DNA of 64,000 bases from Riemerella anatipestifer ATCC 11845 = DSM 15868 (GTDB taxonomy: Bacteria; Bacteroidota; Bacteroidia; Flavobacteriales; Weeksellaceae), in contig NC_017045.1 of assembly GCF_000252855.1 (NCBI RefSeq), forward strand, positions 930,001 through 994,000, written 5' to 3'. Made by a program: the position numbers and the translations under genes. The notes beneath the pieces are model-generated. The model did no database searches, was not told the DNA's origin, and was given only the letters and a program-made list of their open reading frames with translations. Each line of letters opens with the position of its first letter. Positions within the stretch are counted from its first letter, which is position 1. Positions 1 to 8,814 of this stretch are shown piece by piece.

Positions 1-575
1 TCTATCAAAGCAAAAGAATCTGAATGATTGTATAAATAAACTAAACCTACCAACATGAATAAAGAACCAAAGAAAGTATAAACAAAGAACTTAGTAGTTG
101 TTTTAATTCTTTGGTCTTCTTGCCCCCAAATTCCGCATATAAACCATATAGGAATAAGGGTAACTTCCCAAAATATATAGAATAACAGACCATCTAACGC
201 AGTGAAAACGCCTAAAAGACCAAACTGCATCAATAAGATAAGCCCATAAAAAGTATTTCTATAAGATGTCTGCTGATTAAACGAAGACAGAATGATAAAA
301 GGCACTAAAATATTGGTAAGCAATATCATTAGCATTCCCATACCATCTACACCGAAGCTTAAGCTACTTCTTATCAAATAACTCCAATCGTATTGTATTT
401 GGTACTGCATTTCCCCACCTACAGAATCTGCGTAGTTGAAATTAAACAACATCACAAATGCCAGTAACAGCTGGACTAAAGCTATACCAAATGCCAAATA
501 CCTACTCTGAGAGCTCTTCCAAGCAAAAACCAATCCTGAACCTACAAGAGGTAATAGTAATAATGATAATAACAT
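1..575 (-). CDS. nuoM: NADH-quinone oxidoreductase subunit M, partial (3' end beyond window)
   Basis: This reading frame begins with an ATG at 575 and stays open to the left edge, giving about 191 N-terminal residues of NuoM, an antiporter-like proton-pumping membrane subunit of complex I. I translated it by hand: it is strongly hydrophobic and contains the block DGLLFYIFWEVTLIPIWF. Its FWE glutamate matches the conserved membrane glutamate of the NuoL/M/N family. The start lies 3 bases below the nuoL stop, which fits the usual nuoL-nuoM order. Only the C-terminal part is missing, because the window ends. Confidence 0.93.
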   Translation of the reverse strand, partial: MLLSLLLLPLVGSGLVFAWKSSQSRYLAFGIALVQLLLAFVMLFNFNYADSVGGEMQYQIQYDWSYLIRSSLSFGVDGMGMLMILLTNILVPFIILSSFNQQTSYRNTFYGLILLMQFGLLGVFTALDGLLFYIFWEVTLIPIWFICGIWGQEDQRIKTTTKFFVYTFFGSLFMLVGLVYLYNHSDSFALI

Positions 576-578
576 CTA

Positions 579-2471
579 TTATAGAACTAAAAAGTTAATA
601 ATTAAAATAATACCTATCGCCAAAGACATAATTAAAATGTAGTTTTCTACATTTCCATTCTGAACTTTTTTGAATGCTCTACCTGAACCTACCGAACCTA
701 AACCTACAAGCGTTACTAAACGGTCTAAAATTCCTTTATCAAACATAGAAGTCAATTTACCCAAGCCTTCCACTGGTTTTACCACAGCAGCATTGTAAAT
801 TTCGTCTATATATAATTTTTGAGCAGACAGTTTTTCCCAGCCTGTGTATTCAGCTTTAGGCTGTTTGTTTTTAGTAACATACAAATATCTTACGGCAAAC
901 CAAACTACAAAGAACATTAGTACTGTAAGCCCTAGTAAAATCATTTCTACATTAAATGGAACTTCAACCGTTTCCTTTGTGTAAACATAATATAACCCTT
1001 CTAACCAATGGTGTAAAGTTTGGTATTCTCCGTGAGCTATAAAATGAGGCAAATTCAAGAAACCACCCAACAAAGACAACACTGATAAAACCATCAATGG
1101 TAAAGTCATATTAAGTGGGCTCTCGTGAAGGTGATGTTTTTGCTCCTCTGTTCCTCTGAAAGAACCGTGGAAAGTAAGGTAATACAATCTAAACATATAA
1201 GTAGCCGTCATAGCTGCTATTACGAAAAGAATTACCCAGAATATTGGATTTTTAGCATACGCTGACACCAATATTTCATCTTTAGAAATCATACCTGAAA
1301 ATAACGGCATTCCTGATATAGCCAATGTACCTATAAGAAAAGTAGCGTGAGTTATAGGAATATACTTTTTAAGTCCTCCCATAAATCTCATATCTTGCTC
1401 TCCACTCATTGCGTGGATTACAGAACCCGAACCTAAGAATAGTAATGCCTTGAAGAAAGCGTGTGTCATCAAATGAAACATAGCCGCTGTATAAGCTCCT
1501 ACTCCCAAAGCTACAAACATAAACCCTAGCTGAGATACAGTAGAGTAAGCCAATACCTTTTTAATATCGTTTTGCTTTAACGCCATAAACGCTGCTAAAG
1601 CTGCTGTAAGCAATGCTATATACAAGATAACATCTAATGTTGTAGGTGCTAAAGAATATAAGAAGTTAGAACGAACTACCAAATAAATACCCGCTGTAAC
1701 CATCGTAGCTGCGTGGATAAGAGCAGATACTGGAGTAGGTCCTGCCATGGCATCTGGTAACCATGTAAATAACGGCAATTGTGCTGATTTACCTACCGCT
1801 CCTACAAATAAACTCAATGTGATGAAGATAACCACTGGGCTATCAATGGCAAATTTAGATGAGTTTTGAGCTACACTTAGATAATCTACCGCATTCACTT
1901 CAGATGCTAACATAAAAATACCTATCAACAAACCTAAATCTCCTATACGGTTCATAATGAAAGCCTTTCTAGCCGCCTTACCATATTCTTGATTTTTATA
2001 CCAAAAACCAATCAATAAATAAGAACAAAGACCAACACCTTCCCAACCGATAAACAGAATCAAATAGTTACTTCCCATTACTAGAAGTAACATAGAAAAT
2101 ATAAACAGGTTGAGGTAAGTAAAGAATTTATAGAAGCCTTCATCGTGGCTCATATAACCAATAGAATACAAATGGATTAAAGAACCAATCCCTGTAATGA
2201 TCATCATCATCATTAAAGAAAGCTGGTCTACCTGAAACCCAAAATTAACCTGCATACCATTAACACGGAACCATTCAAAAGCCTTTACCACTAAAGCTGG
2301 GCTATCCGAATTGAACTGTGTAAAGATATAAACCGAAAGTAAAAATGAAACAAATACCACCGCAGTAGCCAAACCGCCTACTACAATTTTAGGTAATCTT
2401 TTCCCTAGTAACCCGTTGATTAAAAAGCCTAATAAAGGAAAAAGAACAATTGCATAAACTATATTTTCCAT
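579..2471 (-). CDS. nuoL: NADH-quinone oxidoreductase subunit L
   Basis: NuoL is the distal proton-pumping membrane subunit of complex I. The 630-residue protein is almost entirely transmembrane helices. It carries the family block PTPVSALIHAATMVTAG, with the conserved helix-breaking and histidine region, and the motif FIGWEGVGLCSYLLIGFWY in the first antiporter repeat. The charged C-terminal stretch followed by a last hydrophobic segment is the long lateral helix and final anchor of NuoL. Its length fits the family (about 610-640). It lies 7 bases after nuoK and directly before nuoM in the operon. Confidence 0.97.
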   Translation of the reverse strand: MENIVYAIVLFPLLGFLINGLLGKRLPKIVVGGLATAVVFVSFLLSVYIFTQFNSDSPALVVKAFEWFRVNGMQVNFGFQVDQLSLMMMMIITGIGSLIHLYSIGYMSHDEGFYKFFTYLNLFIFSMLLLVMGSNYLILFIGWEGVGLCSYLLIGFWYKNQEYGKAARKAFIMNRIGDLGLLIGIFMLASEVNAVDYLSVAQNSSKFAIDSPVVIFITLSLFVGAVGKSAQLPLFTWLPDAMAGPTPVSALIHAATMVTAGIYLVVRSNFLYSLAPTTLDVILYIALLTAALAAFMALKQNDIKKVLAYSTVSQLGFMFVALGVGAYTAAMFHLMTHAFFKALLFLGSGSVIHAMSGEQDMRFMGGLKKYIPITHATFLIGTLAISGMPLFSGMISKDEILVSAYAKNPIFWVILFVIAAMTATYMFRLYYLTFHGSFRGTEEQKHHLHESPLNMTLPLMVLSVLSLLGGFLNLPHFIAHGEYQTLHHWLEGLYYVYTKETVEVPFNVEMILLGLTVLMFFVVWFAVRYLYVTKNKQPKAEYTGWEKLSAQKLYIDEIYNAAVVKPVEGLGKLTSMFDKGILDRLVTLVGLGSVGSGRAFKKVQNGNVENYILIMSLAIGIILIINFLVL

Positions 2472-2478
2472 ATTTCTT

Positions 2479-2805
2479 TTATCCTTTTAATTTATTTAAA
2501 ATACTAATATCTACTGATTTTATATTTCGGTACATCATAGTAATAATAGCCAGTCCCACAGCTACTTCTGCCGCAGCTACCACCATAATGAAAAACACTA
2601 ACATCTGCCCATGAGCATCTCCGTAATAGGTAGAAAATGCTACTAATAATAGATTTACAGAATTAAGCATAAGCTCTACACATCCCAAAATAACAATGGC
2701 ATTTTTTCTTAACAAAACACCCAAAACACCCAAACAGAATAAAAATGTAGATAAAACTACATAATAATCCAAAGGAATGTTCTGTACAAAAGAATTCATT
2801 TCCAT
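2479..2805 (-). CDS. nuoK: NADH-quinone oxidoreductase subunit K
   Basis: NuoK is a small complex I membrane subunit of about 100 residues with three helices, related to MrpC. This 108-residue protein has three hydrophobic segments. It keeps the two membrane glutamates needed for proton transfer, in GCVELMLNSVNLLL and in VVAAAEVAVGLAI. It starts 6 bases after the nuoJ stop and is followed closely by nuoL, the standard order. The assignment is secure from length, motif and position. Confidence 0.96.
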   Translation of the reverse strand: MEMNSFVQNIPLDYYVVLSTFLFCLGVLGVLLRKNAIVILGCVELMLNSVNLLLVAFSTYYGDAHGQMLVFFIMVVAAAEVAVGLAIITMMYRNIKSVDISILNKLKG

Positions 2806-2811
2806 AATATT

Positions 2812-3309
2812 TTATAAATCTTTTTTACCAATTAGCACCGCTCCTACAATCCCCGAAAGAATTAAAATTGAAGCCAACTCAAACGGCAATACATACTCAT
2901 TAAACAATAATCTTCCCAAATTTTTGGTAAGCCCTACACCTTCTGTAATCTCAGTTACAGGTAATTCATTTCCTACATAACCTCTTAAAGCTCCTACAAA
3001 ACCTACTAAAAGAAGTCCTGCAGAGAAAATTCCTGCAAATTTCATTAGGTTATTCTTTTTGCCTTCGTCTTTCTCCTTTAGATTGAGCATCATAAGCACA
3101 TATAAGAATAAAACCATAATAGCTCCTGCATATACTATAATCTGCACAATTCCCAAAAATTGAGCGTTAAGTAATATATACAATCCTGCTATAGAAAAAA
3201 ATGTAATTACTAAAGACAATATACTATATAACGGATTTTTAGCTGCTACAAAATAGATAGCACTAATAACCGCTAAACCTGAAATAATATAAAAAACAAT
3301 CTGCTCCAT
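2812..3309 (-). CDS. nuoJ: NADH-quinone oxidoreductase subunit J
   Basis: NuoJ is a five-helix membrane subunit of complex I at the junction between the peripheral arm and the pump modules. The protein has 165 residues, the usual bacterial length. Its third helix region, VQIIVYAGAIMVLFLYVLMM, is the hallmark of the family and includes the helix that changes conformation during turnover. The gene starts 3 bases after nuoI and is followed by nuoK. Confidence 0.96.
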   Translation of the reverse strand: MEQIVFYIISGLAVISAIYFVAAKNPLYSILSLVITFFSIAGLYILLNAQFLGIVQIIVYAGAIMVLFLYVLMMLNLKEKDEGKKNNLMKFAGIFSAGLLLVGFVGALRGYVGNELPVTEITEGVGLTKNLGRLLFNEYVLPFELASILILSGIVGAVLIGKKDL

Positions 3310-3312
3310 TAC

Positions 3313-3840
3313 TTAATAAGATTTCTTTTGTCTTTCACTAATATCTATTCTATTGTTCATATCCTCCACTAGTTTGTCTTTTCCATAGACAAAAGAACCA
3401 CGGTTAGACTCTACATCTACTAATCTATCTGTAAGATAAATCGCTGATTTAGGACAAGCCTCCTCACACAATCCGCAGAAAATACATCTCAACATATTAA
3501 TTTCGTAGGTAGAAGCATATTTTTCTTCTCTATAAAGATGTTTTTCTTCCTTAGTTCTTTCAGCCGAAGTCATCGTAATGGCTTCCGCAGGGCAAGCAAC
3601 CGCACAAAGTCCACAAGCGGTACATCTTTCTCTACCTTCATCATCTCTTTTAAGAACATGTCTCCCACGCCATACTTTAGCCCTTGGCTTTTCCTGTTCT
3701 GGATATTGTATCGTACTATCTTTCTTAAAAAAATGCTTTAGTGTAATGCTCATACCCTTAACTATAGCAGGGAGATAAGCCTTTTCCGCCAAAGTCATCT
3801 TTTTATTAGAAACTACTTTTGATCTATTTGTTAATTTCAT
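3313..3840 (-). CDS. nuoI: NADH-quinone oxidoreductase subunit I (two 4Fe-4S ferredoxin-like)
   Basis: NuoI carries clusters N6a and N6b, which pass electrons to NuoB. Two complete CxxCxxCxxxCP motifs are visible, with cysteines at 73, 76, 79, 83 and at 119, 122, 125, 129. The 175-residue length is normal. Open frames on the opposite strand over 3,538-3,778 are by-products of this gene. It is separated from nuoH by 73 bases that contain a small AT-rich inverted repeat, the loosest join in the lower half of the operon. Confidence 0.96.
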   Translation of the reverse strand: MKLTNRSKVVSNKKMTLAEKAYLPAIVKGMSITLKHFFKKDSTIQYPEQEKPRAKVWRGRHVLKRDDEGRERCTACGLCAVACPAEAITMTSAERTKEEKHLYREEKYASTYEINMLRCIFCGLCEEACPKSAIYLTDRLVDVESNRGSFVYGKDKLVEDMNNRIDISERQKKSY

Positions 3841-3843
3841 TAT

Positions 3844-3881
3844 CTATTAGATATTAGATGTTAGACATTATCTAATTGTCT
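3844..3881. repeat. short AT-rich inverted repeat between nuoI and nuoH
   Basis: The 73-base gap between nuoI and nuoH holds short variants of the word TTAGA, including arms ATTAGAT and ATCTAAT that could pair across about nine bases. It has no T-tract and sits inside an operon, so I do not call it a terminator. It may be a small simple-sequence expansion or an mRNA-processing hairpin. Confidence 0.35.
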
Positions 3882-3913
3882 TTATCTTGTATTTCAATTT
3901 TATAAACTTGGTA

Positions 3914-4978
3914 TTAACTTCCAAACGCTAATATTACCGCTCCTGTTATCAATAAATTAACTAATGCTAATGGGATTAAAGTTTTCCAACCAAGATGCAT
4001 CAGTTGGTCGTAACGGAAACGAGGAAGCGTCCATCTAATCCACATAAACAAGAAGATACCGAAGAATGTTTTGCTCAAAAATGCAACAATACTCAAAACT
4101 CCTGCTACATTTTCACCATAGGTAGTTGTTACCCATTCTATACCTGGATAATTATAACCACCAAAGAATAAAACCACCATTAAAGCATTGGATATAAACA
4201 TGTTAACATACTCTCCAAACATATATAATCCTAGCTTCATCGCAGAATATTCTGTCATAAAACCAGCCACAAGTTCAGCCTCACATTCTGGTAAGTCGAA
4301 CGGATGTCGGTTACACTCTGCCAATGCAGCTACCAAGAAAACTAAGAAGGCTACAGGTTGATAAAAAATATTCCAATTCATTCCAGAACCTATAGGAATT
4401 ATACCCCATAGTTTGCCTGTACTTTGCACTTCTGTAATTACCTTTAAATCCAAAGAACCCGCCATCATAATGATAGATAACAATGCTAACCCCATGGCCA
4501 ATTCATAAGATATCATCTGAGAAGATGCACGAATGGCACCTATAAGCGAATATTTGTTATTAGAAGCCCAACCTCCTATCATAATACCATAAACTCCCAC
4601 AGATACCATACCTATAAGGTAAAGCACCCCAACATCTATGTTAGCTACTTGTAAACTAAACGATTCTCCACCGATGTTAAGGCTTTTTCCCCAAGGGATA
4701 ACCGCTCCTGTAATAAGTGATATAAACATCACTAAACCAGGACCTAAAATAAATAAAAACTTCTCTGAATTTTTAGGAATAAAGTCTTCCTTAAAGAAAA
4801 ATTTACCACCGTCAGCCAAAGGCTGTAATAATCCCAATGGACCAGTCCTATTAGGACCAATACGGTCTTGCATCAATGCAGCCACCTTTCTTTCTGCCCA
4901 AGTAGAATAAGCCGCTACTGTAAGAGACAGAATAAAAAGAGAGATTACCAATATCGTTTTAAAGGTCAATAAATCCAT
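3914..4978 (-). CDS. nuoH: NADH-quinone oxidoreductase subunit H
   Basis: NuoH is the eight-helix membrane subunit that, with NuoB and NuoD, forms the quinone chamber. The 354-residue protein has the family signatures AERKVAALMQDRIGPNR near the N-terminus and PFDLPECEAELVAGF in the middle. Both hold the acidic residues that line the proton and quinone path. It lies 3 bases after nuoG. The C-terminus, after WTLPRFRYDQLMHLGWK, also matches the family. Confidence 0.97.
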   Translation of the reverse strand: MDLLTFKTILVISLFILSLTVAAYSTWAERKVAALMQDRIGPNRTGPLGLLQPLADGGKFFFKEDFIPKNSEKFLFILGPGLVMFISLITGAVIPWGKSLNIGGESFSLQVANIDVGVLYLIGMVSVGVYGIMIGGWASNNKYSLIGAIRASSQMISYELAMGLALLSIIMMAGSLDLKVITEVQSTGKLWGIIPIGSGMNWNIFYQPVAFLVFLVAALAECNRHPFDLPECEAELVAGFMTEYSAMKLGLYMFGEYVNMFISNALMVVLFFGGYNYPGIEWVTTTYGENVAGVLSIVAFLSKTFFGIFLFMWIRWTLPRFRYDQLMHLGWKTLIPLALVNLLITGAVILAFGS

Positions 4979-4981
4979 AAC

Positions 4982-6001
4982 TTATTTTTCTTCTTCTTGA
5001 TTTTTATTTTCTGTAGAGCTATCTATTTCTTTAGCTGTATTATCCTCCAAAAGCTCGTAAGCATTCGTTGAATCTTCGTAATGATTAGCAGAAATTACAG
5101 AATGTCTGCTAATATGTCTCGGTCCTTCAACATTCCAATACTTAACATCTTTCTTATGGAAACGACAATCATTACAAATAAATTCTTCTACTTCACCATA
5201 CTCATCTTTTCTAGCCGTTACTCTGATAACATCATCACCCTTCATCCACAATACCGCTTTACCACTACATTTTTCGCACTTACAAGTCGCGTTCATAGGT
5301 TTTGTAAACCACACTCTACTCGCAAAACGAGACGTGTTATCCGTTAAAGCACCTACAGGACAAACATCAATCACATTTCCTATAAAATCATTCTCCAGTG
5401 CTTTATTGAGGTAAGTAGATATTTCGGCGTGATCTCCTCTAAATAATATCCCATGCTCTCTCTCTTTAGTAAGCTGATTAGCCGCTAAGACACATCTAGC
5501 ACATAGGATACAACGATTCATATTGAGTTTAATATAAGGACCTATATCTTCTGGCTCAAAAGTTCGTCTTTCAAACTCCGTTCTTGTGTTTTCTACTCCA
5601 TGCTCATAGCCTAAGTCTTGAAGATGACACTCTCCTGCTTGGTCACAAATTGGACAATCCAATGGGTGGTTGACAAGTAAGAATTCGGTAACGGCCTTTC
5701 TAGCCTCCTGAGTTTTCTCAGAAGTTAAATTTTTCACCTCCATACCGTCCATCACTGTTGTACGACAACTTGCCACAAGTTTAGGCATTGGTCTAGGGTC
5801 TGCTTCTGACCCTTTGGAAACCTCTACTAAACAAGTACGACATCTACCACCACTAGTTTCCAATTTACTATAATAGCACATTGCTGGTGGCACAGACTTC
5901 CCCCCGATTTGTCTAGCAGCCTCTAGGATACTAGTACCAGGAGCAACCTCTGTAGTCTGCCCATCTATAGTTACTTTAAACTTTTTAACTTCCTCACTCA
6001 T
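4982..6001 (-). CDS. nuoG: NADH-quinone oxidoreductase subunit G, short form (iron-sulfur subunit)
   Basis: I place the start at the ATG at 6001 (MSEEVKKFKV, 339 residues); an in-frame TTG 12 bases further up is less likely. Ligands are visible for a 2Fe-2S cluster (C42, C54, C57, C79), for cluster N5 (H112, C116, C119, C125) and for cluster N4 (C164, C167, C170, C214). A further cysteine set (C240, C242, C245, C276, C279) marks the beginning of the molybdopterin-type region. The protein then ends in a Glu/Asn-rich tail, whereas E. coli NuoG has about 900 residues. No frameshift is visible, so the short form looks native; short NuoG proteins are known in this group of bacteria. Confidence 0.93.
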   Translation of the reverse strand: MSEEVKKFKVTIDGQTTEVAPGTSILEAARQIGGKSVPPAMCYYSKLETSGGRCRTCLVEVSKGSEADPRPMPKLVASCRTTVMDGMEVKNLTSEKTQEARKAVTEFLLVNHPLDCPICDQAGECHLQDLGYEHGVENTRTEFERRTFEPEDIGPYIKLNMNRCILCARCVLAANQLTKEREHGILFRGDHAEISTYLNKALENDFIGNVIDVCPVGALTDNTSRFASRVWFTKPMNATCKCEKCSGKAVLWMKGDDVIRVTARKDEYGEVEEFICNDCRFHKKDVKYWNVEGPRHISRHSVISANHYEDSTNAYELLEDNTAKEIDSSTENKNQEEEK

Positions 6002-6052
6002 AATCTTATACAATTAGTCTATTTGAATTACCAAATAAACCCTATTAGTTAA

Positions 6053-6868
6053 TTATTTTTTAGTATTAAATGTATATCCTATCCCAAAATTAACTTGACC
6101 AAAGATAAAATCTTGCCAAGCTTTATCTGTATTATTTAAGGTAGTCTTTATATCAAACATATTTATGTATCCGTACTTCACTTCAAGCCTAGCCAAAAAA
6201 TGCTTCCATAATACTAAATTCAAATTTGCTCTAACATCAGCTCCAAAACCTGCTACATGAAATCTATCACTTCTTTCATTACCAAACAATTTAGCATTAG
6301 TTTTAGGATATAAACCTCCTATTCCTCCTCCATAAGCCCAATAAATATCTACATTTTTAGTATTGACTAAAGAGTTATATTTTTCTAAACCAAGATTAAC
6401 ATAATTAAGTCCATCTGTATGCTCAAAAGTCAAAAACTGTCCATCACTCAAATCCACTTTACCATCTTTAACATAATAGGCATATGGGTTTTTGATTTCA
6501 CCACTAAAATCAACTACTTGATTTTGCTCCATTACATACTTCATATGGTCAATAGCAAAAACCAATGCCAAATTATCTTTAACGAAGTAAGCTACTCTTG
6601 CATTAGTTTGAGGCAATGTAATTTTAGTAGGTCCAAAATAAACTCCTAAATCAAAATCTGTGGGTCTATCCGCTGCTTTTACATTGTGAAGCATAAACTT
6701 ATATCTAGAACCACTGAAACCTATGTCAGAGTTTGAATACCAAGCCCTATTCCACCCCCAAAAAAGGAACATAGAACCTTTTTTAAAAGGTCTATTATCC
6801 CTAACTTGAGAGCTAACAGAACTCCAAGCAAATAAAAGCAAAAATATGTATATATACTTAGTTTTCAT
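6053..6868 (-). CDS. outer-membrane beta-barrel protein inside the nuo operon
   Basis: The 271-residue protein begins with a clear Sec signal peptide (MKTKYIYIFLLLFAWSSVSSQ). It continues with alternating aromatic and polar strands rich in Tyr, Phe, Trp and Gly, ending GIGYTFNTKK, the pattern of a small outer-membrane barrel. The ATG lies one base after the nuoF stop, so it is co-transcribed and probably translationally coupled with nuoF; nuoG follows after 51 bases. Nothing links it to NADH oxidation. I do not recognise a specific function. Related genes may occupy this slot in other Weeksellaceae, which would make it a lineage-specific passenger and not a recent insertion. Confidence 0.8.
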   Translation of the reverse strand: MKTKYIYIFLLLFAWSSVSSQVRDNRPFKKGSMFLFWGWNRAWYSNSDIGFSGSRYKFMLHNVKAADRPTDFDLGVYFGPTKITLPQTNARVAYFVKDNLALVFAIDHMKYVMEQNQVVDFSGEIKNPYAYYVKDGKVDLSDGQFLTFEHTDGLNYVNLGLEKYNSLVNTKNVDIYWAYGGGIGGLYPKTNAKLFGNERSDRFHVAGFGADVRANLNLVLWKHFLARLEVKYGYINMFDIKTTLNNTDKAWQDFIFGQVNFGIGYTFNTKK

Positions 6869-6869
6869 T

Positions 6870-8231
6870 CTAATTACTTTCCTCCACTTTTAAAGGAATA
6901 GGATCTGCATAGCTCCCTAAACCATAGTTTTGAGTTAATGCCAACTCTGGATTTTTAACATACCATTCAAACTCATCACGGAAATGACGAATAGCTGCAG
7001 CCACAGGCCACGCTGCCGCATCTCCTAACGGACAAATAGTATTACCCTCTATTTTTCTTTGAATATCCCACAACAAATCTATATCGGACATTTCTCCTTT
7101 ACCTTCTACAATTTTTTTCAGGATACGATACATCCACCCCGTTCCTTCTCTACAAGGTGTACATTGCCCACAACTTTCGTGGTTGTAGAAACGAGCTAAA
7201 GTCATGGTGTGTTTTACCACAGATTGGTCTTCATCTAAAACAATAAAACCACCTGACCCCATCATCGTTCCCGTAGCAAAGCCCCCTTCCGAAAGGGATT
7301 CGTAATTCATATATCTTGGTTTACCATCTATAGTTCTCAGCAATAAATTAGCTGGTACAATAGGCACAGAACTACCTCCAGGAATACACGCCTTAAGACG
7401 CTTTCCGTTAGGTATTCCACCACAATATTCATCAGAATATATAAATTCTTCCACAGTAATGGTCATATCAATCTCATAAACTCCCGGCTTGTTAATATTA
7501 CCACACGCTGAAATTAGCTTAGTTCCTGTAGAACGACCTACACCAATTTTAGCATACTCTGCTCCAGAAATATTGATAATAGGCACTACTGCTGCAATAG
7601 ACTCCACATTGTTAACTACCGTAGGTCTTTCCCAAAGTCCTTTAACCGCTGGGAATGGAGGTTTTAGTCTAGGATTACCTCTTCTTCCTTCTAATGATTC
7701 TAGAAGAGCTGTTTCCTCTCCACAGATGTAAGCTCCACCTCCTCTTTGGACATAAATTTCCAAATCAAAACCAGAACCTAATATATTTTTACCTAAAAAT
7801 CCTGCTTTTTTAGCTTCCTCAATAGCTTCCTCTAAAATATCAGGAATCCAAGAATATTCTCCTCTAATGTAAATGTAAGAAGCATTAGAGCCTAAACAGT
7901 AAGACGAAATTAACATTCCCTCGATTAAAAGATGAGGAATAAATTCCATCAAATATCTGTCCTTGAAAGTACCTGGCTCTGACTCATCGGCATTCACTAC
8001 CAAGTGTCTAGGCACTCCCTCTGGCTTCGCTAAAAAGCTCCACTTAAGCCCCGTAGGGAAACCTGCTCCTCCACGACCTCTAAGTCCAGAGGTTTTTACT
8101 TCTTCTAAAATTTCTTCAGGATTCATCTTAAGCGCTTTTTCTGCCGCTTGATAGCCCCCCTGTTTGCGGTAAACATCAAAATAACGAATACCCTCTATAT
8201 GTGCATCTTTAAGTAAAAGTTTTTTACTCAT
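6870..8231 (-). CDS. nuoF: NADH-quinone oxidoreductase subunit F (NADH- and FMN-binding)
   Basis: NuoF binds NADH and FMN and carries cluster N3, the entry point of electrons into complex I. The 453-residue protein shows the NADH/FMN loop RGRGGAGFPTGLKW at residues 51-64, a second glycine-rich block (GGGAYICGEETALLESLEG), and the 4Fe-4S motif SCGQCTPCREGTGW with its fourth cysteine in NTICPLGDAAAWP. The gene follows nuoE after 12 bases and runs into the beta-barrel gene with a one-base gap. Confidence 0.97.
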   Translation of the reverse strand: MSKKLLLKDAHIEGIRYFDVYRKQGGYQAAEKALKMNPEEILEEVKTSGLRGRGGAGFPTGLKWSFLAKPEGVPRHLVVNADESEPGTFKDRYLMEFIPHLLIEGMLISSYCLGSNASYIYIRGEYSWIPDILEEAIEEAKKAGFLGKNILGSGFDLEIYVQRGGGAYICGEETALLESLEGRRGNPRLKPPFPAVKGLWERPTVVNNVESIAAVVPIINISGAEYAKIGVGRSTGTKLISACGNINKPGVYEIDMTITVEEFIYSDEYCGGIPNGKRLKACIPGGSSVPIVPANLLLRTIDGKPRYMNYESLSEGGFATGTMMGSGGFIVLDEDQSVVKHTMTLARFYNHESCGQCTPCREGTGWMYRILKKIVEGKGEMSDIDLLWDIQRKIEGNTICPLGDAAAWPVAAAIRHFRDEFEWYVKNPELALTQNYGLGSYADPIPLKVEESN

Positions 8232-8243
8232 TTTTTCTTTTAT

Positions 8244-8756
8244 TTAATCCAAAGCAATGGCTCCTTGTCTGCATAGCTCAAGGATTTCATCTACTTTCTC
8301 TTTAGTTAAATGTTCATGATAAAATTTTCCTAACTGCATCATCGGTGCATAGCCACAAGCCCCTAAACATTCCGCTGGTTTTAATGTAAACAAACCATCT
8401 TCCGTAGTCTCTCCATCCTTAATGTTAAGTGTTTTACGGATATGGTCTAAAATATCATCACTCCCATTGAGCATACAAGGTCCTGTTCTACACACTTCTA
8501 GCACATATTTACCTACCGGCTTCATATTAAACATCGTGTAGAAAGTAGCCACTTCGTACACCTCTATTGGCAATATGTTAAGCACCTCCGCCACATAGTC
8601 CATCACAGGAACACTAAGCCACCCTCCAAATTCCTTTTGTGCAATATGCAAAACAGGAATAAGTGCCGACTTTTGTTTCCCTTCAGGGTACCTAGCGATG
8701 ATTTTATGAACCTTTTCTAAGGTTTCTGGCTTAAAAGCTATAACTGTCTCGTTCAT
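8244..8756 (-). CDS. nuoE: NADH-quinone oxidoreductase subunit E (thioredoxin-like 2Fe-2S)
   Basis: NuoE is the 24-kDa-type subunit with cluster N1a. The four ligands are visible at C89, C94, C130 and C134 (CRTGPC and CLGAC) in a protein of 170 residues, a normal length. The N-terminal helical part with RYPEGKQKSALIPVLHIAQ is typical. It lies 58 bases after nuoD and is followed by nuoF. Confidence 0.97.
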   Translation of the reverse strand: MNETVIAFKPETLEKVHKIIARYPEGKQKSALIPVLHIAQKEFGGWLSVPVMDYVAEVLNILPIEVYEVATFYTMFNMKPVGKYVLEVCRTGPCMLNGSDDILDHIRKTLNIKDGETTEDGLFTLKPAECLGACGYAPMMQLGKFYHEHLTKEKVDEILELCRQGAIALD

Positions 8757-8814
8757 TTTTTTATCTTGTAAAAGTACTTTGTACTCTAGTCTTTATATTA
8801 GTTTTAGCAAAATT

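Noticed and set aside
3538-3778. Two open frames on the plus strand over nuoI
   Set aside because: They lie opposite a conserved ferredoxin-type gene, have no family match that I can see, and have composition typical of antisense frames.
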